From an uncultured Acetobacteraceae bacterium (GTDB taxonomy: Bacteria > Pseudomonadota > Alphaproteobacteria > Acetobacterales > Acetobacteraceae), in the NCBI GenBank assembly GCA_902805625.1, contig CADCTL010000255.1, positions 1-36,571 of the forward strand: a DNA stretch of 36,571 bases, read 5' to 3'. The position numbers and the translations under genes are program-made. Below the pieces are notes generated by a model. It was given only the letters and a program-made list of their open reading frames with translations, searched no databases and had not been told where the DNA came from. Shown one piece after another: positions 1-7,069 of the stretch (its first letter is position 1; each line of letters opens with the position of its first letter).

Positions 1-131
1 GGCGCCAGCAGGCCGCGCAGGTAGGCCAGGGCCCGCCGCCGCGGCTCGGCCCGGACGAAACGAGGCGCGATCCGCGCCGCCAGGGCGTCCAGCTCCCGCG
101 TCCAGCCTTCGGCCGTGCCAACCGTCGTCAT
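1..131 (-). CDS. IS701-family transposase, N-terminal fragment (continues beyond window)
   Basis: Reading the minus strand from ATG at 131 gives about 43 residues starting [20 protein letters not shown] and containing the segment [19 protein letters not shown], followed by RGLLA at the window edge. The segment [19 protein letters not shown] is the characteristic N-terminus of IS701-type DDE transposases, where it precedes the 'PVERKNGWQLAE' block, which would fall outside the window. No catalytic residues are visible because only the first tenth or so of the protein is here. The frame is open to the edge, so nothing shows that the gene is broken. It lies next to a stretch without a clear gene, consistent with an insertion scar. 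Confidence 0.75.
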   Translation of the reverse strand, partial: MTTVGTAEGWTRELDALAARIAPRFVRAEPRRRALAYLRGLLA

Positions 132-181
132 GGCCAGCGTCCCTCAGATGCCGAGCATAACGCCCAAACCCGGCTGTAGTA
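1..181 (-). mobile_element. Left edge of an IS701-family insertion sequence (truncated by window)
   Basis: The element is recognised by its transposase N-terminus (1-131, minus strand). Outside that start codon lies a short non-coding stretch ending near 181, directly followed by CTAG at 182-185. IS701-family elements are known to duplicate a 4-bp YTAR target, and CTAG fits that consensus, so I infer the element ends at about 181 and 182-185 is one copy of the target duplication. The other end lies outside the window, so neither the terminal inverted repeat nor the second target copy can be verified. The boundary is uncertain; the family call rests on the protein. Confidence 0.5.
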
Positions 182-185
182 CTAG

Positions 186-770
186 CCCCGATCCCAGGCG
201 GCGGCAACCGAGAGGTGCTTGGCGCGCGCGAGCAGATTTGGTACGAATACGTCATGAAATAGCGGCCTGCGGCCATGTCCTTTTTGGTTCTCGCCGGCAG
301 TTGCATCGGTTTCCGACGCGGATACCCCATCTTGTTGGGGTCCGCGAACGTCGCTTTGCGCTTCGGCTTCAATGTTTCGGCGCTCCACCGGCACCACGCC
401 CAAGGGGCGAGGAGGCGAGCCCGCCGCTGCGCGCCCTGGCATGGTTCTGGGGCGGGCTGGTCCGCCGCGGCGTCTCCGCTGGCCGCGCGACCTGTGGCTC
501 TTCTGGCGCGAGGTGAAGCGCCGTGGCTTGGCCGGCACGGCGGACCGGCCGGCGCGGGGCGAAGCGCCGCCTCCGATCGCCGAAGCGGTGGCGTCGCGGG
601 TCAGGCTGCTGCTGGCCGAGCCGCCGCCTGACTGCGTCCTCCACGTCGTCCCGTGTCATCCCGCCCAAGCTGAGGTGTTGCCCCTTTGGGCGGCGCTGGC
701 AGGGGCCGGCGTGAGATGCGAGGTTGCCAAGGCTGCCGTAGCCTCCCGAGCCAGGAGAAAACGAACCGCC
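186..770. other. Stretch with no supportable gene between IS edge and lipoprotein gene
   Basis: Frames are open on both strands, as expected at this GC content, but none gives a recognisable protein or good codon structure. The part at about 230-390 is less GC-rich than the rest and could be a remnant of older mobile DNA or of the gene hit by the insertion sequence. The plus-strand frame leading into the lipoprotein gene is open from 372 without a stop, but the lipoprotein signal sequence and Shine-Dalgarno at 753-758 place the real start at 771. No RNA gene or strong terminator was seen. Confidence 0.4.
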
Positions 771-1340
771 ATGGCCCACCATGCCGCTTCCCGACGGGGC
801 GCCGCCCTGCTGGCCTGCGCCTTGCTCCTCGGTTGCGGCGGGGGAGGCGGCGCGGGCGGGGGCGGCGGGGGCGTAAGCGGAAGCAGCGGCCTTTCAGCCG
901 CGTCCGGCCGCGACCGCTACGCAGGCCGGTACGAGGGCCAGCGGCTTCCGCCCGATGTCACCGCTTCCGACACCTGCCGCGGCCGCGCCCGCGAAGTCCG
1001 GTTCGAGGTGGAGAACGGGATCATCGAGATGCGGACCAACCGGCGCGCCGGCAGCCGGCGCAAGGCGGAACTGTGGGGCGCCGTTTCGACCGACGGGCAG
1101 GTGGCGATGCGGCCGGCGAGCGGGAAGCGCACGGTGGCCGGGCGCATCGAGGGCGACCGCCTCACGGCGACTGACACCCAGGACCCGCAGGCGGTCGCGC
1201 AAGCCGCCGCCCAGGGCCGCAAGGCGCCGTGCCTGTACCGCTACGAAGCCACCCGCGTCGGCTCGCGGTCAGGCGCCCGCCATGCCGGGGACGCCGCCGG
1301 CGCCGGCGCGCCACCAGTCGAGGGTTTCCCGCAGCCCTGA
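771..1340 (+). CDS. Small putative lipoprotein of unknown function
   Basis: 189 residues. The start at 771 is chosen because AGGAG lies 13-18 bases upstream and because it gives a textbook lipoprotein signal: basic residues (SRRG), a hydrophobic stretch and the lipobox LLLGC with the modified cysteine at about residue 22. A very Gly-rich linker (GGGGGAGGGGGG, then a Gly/Ser stretch) follows and would tether a domain of about 120 residues to the membrane. That domain has two cysteines (in SDTCRG and APCLYR) that could form a disulfide, and a run of short beta-type segments (YAGRYEGQ, VRFEVENGIIEM). I do not recognise the family. The last 72 bases overlap, tail to tail, the end of the minus-strand epimerase gene, so the low-complexity C-terminal tail may be a recent run-on. 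Confidence 0.6.
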   Translation: MAHHAASRRGAALLACALLLGCGGGGGAGGGGGGVSGSSGLSAASGRDRYAGRYEGQRLPPDVTASDTCRGRAREVRFEVENGIIEMRTNRRAGSRRKAELWGAVSTDGQVAMRPASGKRTVAGRIEGDRLTATDTQDPQAVAQAAAQGRKAPCLYRYEATRVGSRSGARHAGDAAGAGAPPVEGFPQP

Positions 1341-2261
1341 CTCCAATCCGATGCGCGGCGTCCAAACGGCAGGCGGCGGCTGCCGTTCGGGCGCCGAGCC
1401 CCAATCCCGGTGCAGGATCTCCCGCGCCTTGCCGCGGCCGAAGAGGGACGCGCGGCCGGTCATCGCCGCCCAGGCGTCCGCCGCCGCGCCGGCCGCGAGC
1501 ATCGCCCCGTCCGGCACCGGCAGGAAGCGCGGCGGCTCGCGCCCCATGAGGCCGGTGAGCACCCGCAGGAGTTCCCGCCAGCCATAGCCGCCGTGGCGGG
1601 CGTCCGTGATCTCGAAGCGCGCGCCGGCGGGGGCGCCGTCGCGGCACAGGGCAGCGACCGCCGCCGCGGCGTCCGCGGCGTGGACCATCGCGATCCGCGG
1701 CTCCGGCGCCCGCGGGACGGGCGCGGCCGATGCGCGCGCCAAGCGGAGCAGGGCGAGCCCTTCGCGGTCCCAGGGGCCGTAGATCACGGAGGGGCGCAGC
1801 ACCACCCAGGACGCGCTGCTGTCGCCGAGCGCGGCGACCGCCGCGTCCTCGCCGGCCCGCTTGCTCGCGGCGTAGGGCGAGAGCTGCGGCTCCCGCGCCG
1901 CCATGGAGGAAACGAAAACGCAGCGCGCCCCGGGCGCCGCCGCTGCCGCGACCGCAGCGGCAAGCCGCGCGCCGCCGTCGCGGTTGACCGCGAAGAATTC
2001 CGCTTCCCGCCGCGCCTTGGTGAGACCGGCGACGTGCGCCACCGCCCGCGCGCCCTCGACCAAGCGCCGCAAGGCCGCCGCGTCTTCGAGGTCGCCGTGC
2101 AGCACCTCGACCAGCGGGCCACCGGCCGGCACCGGCAGTGCGGGCGGGCGCCGGACCAGGATCCGCAGCCGCCACCCGTCCCGCGCCAGCGCTTGCACGA
2201 CGTGGCGGCCGAGGAAGCCGGTGCCGCCCGTCACCGCGGCCAACGGCAGCGCCTCGGCCAT
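1269..2261 (-). CDS. NAD-dependent epimerase/dehydratase-family reductase, possible ceramide reductase (CerR-like)
   Basis: 330-residue extended short-chain dehydrogenase. The Rossmann nucleotide-binding motif TGGTGFLG lies near residue 10, the catalytic tyrosine and lysine are in SPYAASK (YxxxK), and RPSVIYGP is the usual motif just after it. The start ATG at 2261 lies 5 bases after the stop of the upstream acyl-AMP ligase gene, so the two are co-transcribed. Established knowledge: in Caulobacter an epimerase-family protein (CerR) and an acyl-ACP synthetase encoded beside it belong to the ceramide pathway. The same pairing here makes a ceramide/sphingolipid reductase role plausible, but serine palmitoyltransferase and its acyl carrier protein are not in the window. 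A sugar-nucleotide or hopanoid-type reductase remains possible. The enzyme class is secure; the substrate is inferred. Confidence 0.8.
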   Translation of the reverse strand: MAEALPLAAVTGGTGFLGRHVVQALARDGWRLRILVRRPPALPVPAGGPLVEVLHGDLEDAAALRRLVEGARAVAHVAGLTKARREAEFFAVNRDGGARLAAAVAAAAAPGARCVFVSSMAAREPQLSPYAASKRAGEDAAVAALGDSSASWVVLRPSVIYGPWDREGLALLRLARASAAPVPRAPEPRIAMVHAADAAAAVAALCRDGAPAGARFEITDARHGGYGWRELLRVLTGLMGREPPRFLPVPDGAMLAAGAAADAWAAMTGRASLFGRGKAREILHRDWGSAPERQPPPAVWTPRIGLESGLRETLDWWRAGAGGVPGMAGA

Positions 2262-2266
2262 CGCCG

Positions 2267-4006
2267 CTACTGCGCCGCGGCGGCGAGCGGGGCGAAGTCC
2301 CCCTGCAGGTAGCGCGCGCGCGCCAGCACGCGGCTGAGCTTGCCCGAGGAGGTGTGCGGCAGGCTGCCCGTCGGCACCAGCACGACCCGGCCTTCCAGCC
2401 CGTGCCGGGCCCGCAAGGTGCCGGAAACGGCGGTGGCGAGCGCCTCGCGCGCCCTCGGGTCGGGGGCGCCGCGCGTTTCGACGAGCAGCACCACCGTTTC
2501 CGCGTCGTCTTCTTCCACCGAGAAGGCGGCGACGTCGCCGGAGCGGAGCGCGGCCACGGATTGCTCCACGGACCATTCCAGGTCCTGCGGCCAGACGTTG
2601 CGGCCGTTGACGATGATGAGGTCTTTGGCCCGCCCGGTGACGACCACCTCGTTGCCGAGGCGGTAGCCGAGGTCGCCGGTGTCGAGCCAGCCGTCGGGCG
2701 ACAGCACCGCCGCCGTTTCCGCCGGGCGGCCGTCGTAGCCGCGCATCAGCCCCGGCCCGCGCACCAGGATGCGCCCGACGCGCCGTTCCGGCAGGGGATC
2801 GCCGCCCGAGTCTCCGATTTCCAGCTCGGTCCCCGGCAGCGGCGGGCCGCACAGCACGAAGGAGCGGACCCGCCGGCTGCCCCTTGCGGGCGGCGCCGCG
2901 ACGCCTTCGCGCTCCAGCCGATCCAGGTCCACGGTGTCGGTGCGGACGCCCGCGCCCAGCGGGGCGAAGCTGACCGCCAGCGTCGCCTCCGCCATGCCGT
3001 AGCTCGGCAGGAAGGCCTCGGCGCGGAAGCCGTCCGGCGCGAAGGTTTCGGCGAAGCGCGACAGGACGGGCGCGCGGATCATGTCGCCGCCGATGCCGGC
3101 GACGCGCCACGCCGAAAGGTCGAGCGGCTCCGCCCCCGCGGCGGCGCGGCCGCGCCGCACGCACAGCTCGTAGCCGAAGCTGGGGGCGTAGGTGAGGGTG
3201 CCGCGGTTGGTCGAGAGCAGGCGCAGCCACACCTGCGGCCGGCGGGCGAAGTCCTGCGGCGGCAGGAGGTCCACCGAGACCTGCCCGGCCAGCGAAGCGA
3301 GCAGGAAGCCGACGAGCCCCATGTCGTGGTAGAGCGGCAGCCAGGACACGGCGCGGTCGTCCGGGCGCAGCTTGATGCCGTGCCGCATGATCGCCTCGAC
3401 GTTGCTCATCAACGCCTGCTGCCGCACCGCGACGCCGGTGGGGAAGCGCGTGCTGCCGGAGGAGAACTGGAGGTAGGCGACGTCTTCCGGCCGCGAGGGA
3501 GACAGCGGCGCCCCGCCCTCCGGCGGCAGGCTGGCCACGGTGCCGAAGGCTTTGAGCCCGGCTCCCCGGGCGAAGGCCGCCAGCCAATCCACCAGCGCCT
3601 CCGGCACGAACAGCGCGGACGCCTGCGCCGCCCCGACAAGGCGGCGGATGTGCTCCACGTAGCCGTCCTTGCCCCCGAACGCGGGCGGGAGGGGCAGCAG
3701 CGCCGGGACAAGGCCGGCGTACTGGCAGGCGCAGAACGCGGCCACCACGTCGGGGTGCGTTTCCGCGACGATGGCGACCCGGTCGCCGCTGGCCAGGCCC
3801 GCGCCCAACAAGCGCCGCGCCAGCGAGAGCGCCCGCAAGCGCAAGGCGCGGTAGGGCAGGGCGACCGCGAGTTCGCCCTTGCCGTTGTAGAAGTTCAGCC
3901 CCGTTTCGCCGTCGGCGGCGTAGTCGAGCGCGTCCGCGAGCGTGGCGAAGTCGCCGAAGCGCCGCGGCAGGCCGCCCAGCCGCGTAGGGGTTGGACCGGG
4001 GGGCAT
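2267..4006 (-). CDS. Fatty acyl-AMP ligase (FAAL-type AMP-dependent synthetase)
   Basis: 579 residues. It activates a fatty acid as acyl-adenylate, normally for transfer to an acyl carrier protein. Core motifs are intact: the ATP-binding loop SSGSTRFPTG near residue 170, PLYHDMGLVG, the aromatic motif SYGMAEATLA, WLDTGDLGY, the hinge GRAKDLIIVNGRN followed by WPQDLE (characteristic of FAALs rather than acyl-CoA synthetases), and the late catalytic lysine in SSGKLSR. The start ATG at 4006 shares one base with the stop of the upstream nucleotidyltransferase gene (TGATG), which supports it over an upstream in-frame start at 4075. The epimerase gene follows after 5 bases. FAALs feed lipids such as polyketide chains and, in Caulobacter, ceramide synthesis (acyl-ACP synthetase). 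A ceramide-related role is inferred from neighbours only. Confidence 0.88.
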   Translation of the reverse strand: MPPGPTPTRLGGLPRRFGDFATLADALDYAADGETGLNFYNGKGELAVALPYRALRLRALSLARRLLGAGLASGDRVAIVAETHPDVVAAFCACQYAGLVPALLPLPPAFGGKDGYVEHIRRLVGAAQASALFVPEALVDWLAAFARGAGLKAFGTVASLPPEGGAPLSPSRPEDVAYLQFSSGSTRFPTGVAVRQQALMSNVEAIMRHGIKLRPDDRAVSWLPLYHDMGLVGFLLASLAGQVSVDLLPPQDFARRPQVWLRLLSTNRGTLTYAPSFGYELCVRRGRAAAGAEPLDLSAWRVAGIGGDMIRAPVLSRFAETFAPDGFRAEAFLPSYGMAEATLAVSFAPLGAGVRTDTVDLDRLEREGVAAPPARGSRRVRSFVLCGPPLPGTELEIGDSGGDPLPERRVGRILVRGPGLMRGYDGRPAETAAVLSPDGWLDTGDLGYRLGNEVVVTGRAKDLIIVNGRNVWPQDLEWSVEQSVAALRSGDVAAFSVEEDDAETVVLLVETRGAPDPRAREALATAVSGTLRARHGLEGRVVLVPTGSLPHTSSGKLSRVLARARYLQGDFAPLAAAAQ

Positions 4007-4818
4007 CAGAGGCCCTCCAGGGCCTCTGCGAGCGGCTGCGGCGCCGCCGTCGCAGGATCGTCGGCCGCGATCCAACCGCGGACGACGTCCTCGGCGCGGG
4101 CGACGTCGGCCGGGTAGTCGATCTCGCCCCAGGCCAAGCCCTCGATAGAGGCCACGCGCACGCCGCCCGCGGGCGCCAAGGCGTTTATCACGGAGAGGTA
4201 CCAGCGCCGCAGCCCGTCCGGCCGGCGCAAGCAGGCCTCGACCCCGTCCGCGAACACCGCGCCGCCCCGGCCCCGCAGCAGCGTCAGGCCGATGGACTCG
4301 CCGTCCGTTTCCTCGGGCGCAAGCGTTTTACCGATCGCCAGCAGCCGCGTCCCCTCCACCGACACCTTCATGTCGTCGGCGTCGTAAGCCGGCTTGCGGT
4401 CGATCGTGACGGTGATCGGCGCGTCCGGCGACCGGAGCGCGCGGCGCAGGATGGCGGGCTCGAACAGCGTGTCGCCGTTCAGCAGCACCGTGTCGGAGGC
4501 GCGCAGCAGGTCGCGCGCGACGAAGCAACTGCCGATGTTGTCGGCCACCGCGTAGAACGGGTTGAAGAGGGTCCGGACCCCCTTCCCGACCGGCCCCATG
4601 CGCCGCAAGGCTTGGTCCACCGCGTCGGCGCCGAAACCCGTCACGACCGTGACGTCCGAAACGCCGTTCGCCGCCAAAGCGCGCAACTGCCATTCCAGCA
4701 CCGGCCGCTCGGCGACCCGCAGCAGGCACTTCGGCAGAAACTCGGTCAACGGGAGCAAGCGCCGGCCTTGGCCGGCGCACAAGATTACCGCGCGCAGAAT
4801 CCGATCTCCTTCCCCCAC
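4006..4818 (-). CDS. Phosphocholine cytidylyltransferase-like (LicC-type) nucleotidyltransferase
   Basis: Up to 270 residues, with the fold of sugar-nucleotide/choline-phosphate nucleotidyltransferases. Visible motifs are the signature CAGQGRRLLPLT with PKCLL (nucleotide-binding G-x-G-x-R and lysine) at the N-terminus, FNPFYAVADNIGSC, the metal-binding aspartate in LLNGDTLFE, and a second one in GEIDYPADVARA. The overall pattern matches proteins annotated as the phosphocholine cytidylyltransferase family; the true substrate may be another phospho-alcohol or sugar. The start is debatable. The longest frame begins with GTG at 4818, but a strong AAGGAG lies inside it at 4806-4811, 8 bases before an in-frame CTG at 4797. 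Starting there would give MRAVIL, the usual family N-terminus. It is the first gene of the three-gene run with the acyl-AMP ligase and epimerase, which suggests a shared lipid headgroup or ceramide role. Confidence 0.82.
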   Translation of the reverse strand: MGEGDRILRAVILCAGQGRRLLPLTEFLPKCLLRVAERPVLEWQLRALAANGVSDVTVVTGFGADAVDQALRRMGPVGKGVRTLFNPFYAVADNIGSCFVARDLLRASDTVLLNGDTLFEPAILRRALRSPDAPITVTIDRKPAYDADDMKVSVEGTRLLAIGKTLAPEETDGESIGLTLLRGRGGAVFADGVEACLRRPDGLRRWYLSVINALAPAGGVRVASIEGLAWGEIDYPADVARAEDVVRGWIAADDPATAAPQPLAEALEGL

Positions 4819-5119
4819 TCGGCAGCCCCCCGACCGCCGTCGTGCCGCAGCGACGCGAGTCGCGAACCTGCCGCATTCAGCACAGGTTGTGGAGAATGCC
4901 TAACGCGCTGTCCATTCCGGACGCGGCTGCCCTGCGCGCGTTGCGGCGCTCGAAGGAACCTTATGGTTGAGCGTGGCCGTCCCCGGGATTGACGCGACGC
5001 GCGCCGACCCCGATGCCACCGTGGTTGGCGCTTCGGGGCGACGGAAGCGATTGCGCGCCCAAGTTGACGGTCAATCTAGGTATCAGACTATTTCAGGATC
5101 GGGCGGCCCGTGGCCGCCA
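4819..5119. other. Intergenic region upstream of the lipid trio, no gene seen
   Basis: About 300 bases between the start of the minus-strand nucleotidyltransferase gene and the terminator-like hairpin of the minus-strand ferritin-like gene. It should contain the promoter of the three-gene lipid run. I see no convincing -35/-10 pair; the least GC-rich parts are around 4880-4900 (CATTCAGCACAGG) and 5070-5100. No open frame here looks coding. Confidence 0.35.
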
Positions 5120-5145
5120 GGCGCCGTCCGGTGCGGGACGGCGCC
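5120..5145 (-). terminator. Hairpin downstream of ferritin-like gene
   Basis: A perfect 10-bp inverted repeat (GGCGCCGTCC at 5120-5129 pairing with GGACGGCGCC at 5136-5145) encloses a 6-base loop. It sits 29 bases past the stop codon (5175) of the minus-strand gene. No T-run follows on either strand, so it is either a high-GC terminator acting without a U-tract or an RNA-stabilising hairpin. Confidence 0.5.
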
Positions 5146-5174
5146 CGGCGGACGGGGTGTCTGACGCCCTCCGC

Positions 5175-5678
5175 TCACGCGGCCTTCTTGTTGACCCGGC
5201 TCTCGGCGATGGCGGTGAGCTTCTTGTCCGTCGCCTTCTCCTCGTCGAGGTTCTGCTGCAGCACGGCCGCGCAGTCCTCGCGCCCGAGCTGCTTGGCGAA
5301 CGCGATCAGCGAGCCGTAGCGGGTGATCTCGTAGTGCTCCACCGCTTGGGCCGAGGCCAGCATGGCGGCGTCGAGGACGTCGTTGTCGCTCACGTCGCCC
5401 ATGATCTCGGTCGCCTCTTCGAGGATGCCGTCCATGGCGGCGCAGGTGACGCCTTTCACCGGCTGGCCGTGCATCTGGAACACCTGCTCCAGGCGCTTGA
5501 TCTGGTTCTGCGTCTCTTGGCGGTGCGTCTCGAAGCCCTGCTTGAGCTGCGGATCGGTCGCCTTCTCGATCATCGTCGGGAGGTTCTTAGCGATCTGGTT
5601 CTCGGCGTAGTAGATGTCCTGGAGCGTGTGGACGAACAGGTCGTCCAGCGTCTTGATCGGCTTTGAAAACAGGCCCAT
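5175..5678 (-). CDS. YciE/YciF-family (DUF892) ferritin-like stress protein
   Basis: 167 residues. It starts MGLFSKPIKTLDDLFVHTLQ and continues with DIYYAENQIAKNLP, the hallmark N-terminus of the DUF892 family: a four-helix ferritin-like bundle that binds a di-metal site. Candidate ligands are the glutamates and histidines in YYAENQI, ETHRQETQNQ, EEATEIMGD and AQAVEHYEITRYG. Members are induced by osmotic, oxidative or desiccation stress; their chemistry is poorly defined. The start ATG at 5678 has a GGGAG Shine-Dalgarno a few bases upstream (near 5686-5690). The gene is monocistronic, divergent from the YbdK-like gene across about 225 bases, and followed by a 10-bp hairpin. The C-terminus ends in lysines and alanines (RVNKKAA), as is common here. 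Confidence 0.9.
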   Translation of the reverse strand: MGLFSKPIKTLDDLFVHTLQDIYYAENQIAKNLPTMIEKATDPQLKQGFETHRQETQNQIKRLEQVFQMHGQPVKGVTCAAMDGILEEATEIMGDVSDNDVLDAAMLASAQAVEHYEITRYGSLIAFAKQLGREDCAAVLQQNLDEEKATDKKLTAIAESRVNKKAA

Positions 5679-5904
5679 GGCGTCAACTCCCTTCGCTGCG
5701 GAGGATGGCTCGAACGATCCCGGTCCCGACCGGCGCGCGGCCAGTCGAGCCGCATGGAGGCCGGGGATCGACGCCGCCTGAACGCCCGCCCCGGCGCGGA
5801 GTTCGGCGCGGGCGGCCGCGGCTTGTCGGCGGGGACGTTCCGCCCGCACCCTGGCGCGCGGCGTTTTCGCGCCGATCTCCGCCCACAACCCGCAGGAGCG
5901 CATC

Positions 5905-7044
5905 GTGGACACGGCCTACCGCTTCGGCATCGAAGAGGAATACTTCCTCGCCGACGCCTCCACCCGCGGCACGCCGCGCCGGCGCGCCCTCGAAGCCTTC
6001 CACGCCGCGGCCGACGCGCACCTGCCCAGGGCGGAGCGGGAGCTGTTGCAGTCCCAGGTGGAGGCTTCCACGCCCCCGTCCGCCGATTTCCGGGAAGCGC
6101 GGGAGGTGCTGGGAGGGCTGCGCGCCGGCTTGGCCGGGATCGCGCGGGAGCACCGCCTGCTCGTCTTCGCCGCGGGCACCCACCCCATCGCGCGCTGGTC
6201 GCGCCAGAGCAACACGGAGAAGGACCGCTACGAGGACCTGACGCGCGAGCTGCGCTACGTGGGCCGGCGCACCATGGTTTGCGGGATGCACGTCCACGTC
6301 GAGGTGCCCCGGCCCGAGGCGCGGGTGGACCTGATGAACCGGCTCTTGCCGTTCATGCCGCTGCTCCTGGCGCTGTCCGCCGCCTCGCCGTTTTGGCAAG
6401 GGCACGAAACGGGGCTCGCCGCCTACCGGATGAGCGTGTTCGGCGAGATGCCCCGCACCGGCCTGCCCGAGCTGTTCACCGACGCGGAGGACTACGAGCG
6501 CCTCGTGCGGGTGATGACCTCCGCCGGCGCGATCCCCGACGCGAGCTACCTGTGGTGGGCCGTGCGGCCTTCGGTGAAGTACCCCACGCTGGAGCTGCGC
6601 GTGGCGGATAGCTGCACCAGCCTCGACCACACGCTCGCCGTGGCCGCCCTCTGGCGCTGCCTCGTGCGCTTGGCGGACCGCCGGCCGGACCTGCATGGGG
6701 GGATGACCGGCGCTTCGCGGGCCATCGCCGCCGAGAACCTGTGGCGCGCGCAGCGCGACGGGGCGCGCGCCACCCTGATCGACGAGGCGGCCGGCGCCGC
6801 CACGTCGGTTTCGGAGCACCTGGAGCGGACCCTGGCCCTGGTGGCGGAGGACGCGGACGCGCTCGGCTGCGCGGCCGAGGCGGGCGCCGCGCGCGCCATC
6901 GTTTCCTCGGGCACGAGCGCCGACCACCAGACCGCCGCCTTCAAGGAAGCGAGCGGGCGCGGCCTCGCCAAGTGCGACGCGCTGGGCGCCGTGGTGGACT
7001 GGCTCGCCTCCGCGACGGCGCCGCGAGGGCGGGCGGCGGCCTGA
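5905..7044 (+). CDS. YbdK-type carboxylate-amine ligase (glutamate-cysteine ligase family 2)
   Basis: 379 residues, full length for the YbdK/GCS2 family. The N-terminal motif FGIEEEYFLAD carries metal/ATP-binding glutamates, and GMHVHVEVP and the TLELRVAD motif are the other conserved active-site elements. Family members join an amino group to a carboxylate using ATP and show weak gamma-glutamylcysteine synthetase activity; the physiological substrate is generally unknown. The start is GTG at 5905, placed 6-7 bases after a CAGGAG Shine-Dalgarno. A TSUP permease gene follows after 25 bases and is probably co-transcribed. TSUP members often export sulfite or sulfur organics, so a thiol or sulfur-compound link is possible but inferred. 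Confidence 0.85.
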   Translation: MDTAYRFGIEEEYFLADASTRGTPRRRALEAFHAAADAHLPRAERELLQSQVEASTPPSADFREAREVLGGLRAGLAGIAREHRLLVFAAGTHPIARWSRQSNTEKDRYEDLTRELRYVGRRTMVCGMHVHVEVPRPEARVDLMNRLLPFMPLLLALSAASPFWQGHETGLAAYRMSVFGEMPRTGLPELFTDAEDYERLVRVMTSAGAIPDASYLWWAVRPSVKYPTLELRVADSCTSLDHTLAVAALWRCLVRLADRRPDLHGGMTGASRAIAAENLWRAQRDGARATLIDEAAGAATSVSEHLERTLALVAEDADALGCAAEAGAARAIVSSGTSADHQTAAFKEASGRGLAKCDALGAVVDWLASATAPRGRAAA

Positions 7045-7069
7045 CTCCGCCAAGGGCGCGCGCAAAGCT

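Noticed and set aside
372-770. N-terminal extension of the lipoprotein frame back to 372
   Set aside because: The lipoprotein signal and Shine-Dalgarno define the start at 771; the upstream residues look like random GC-rich translation, although a gene remnant cannot be fully excluded.
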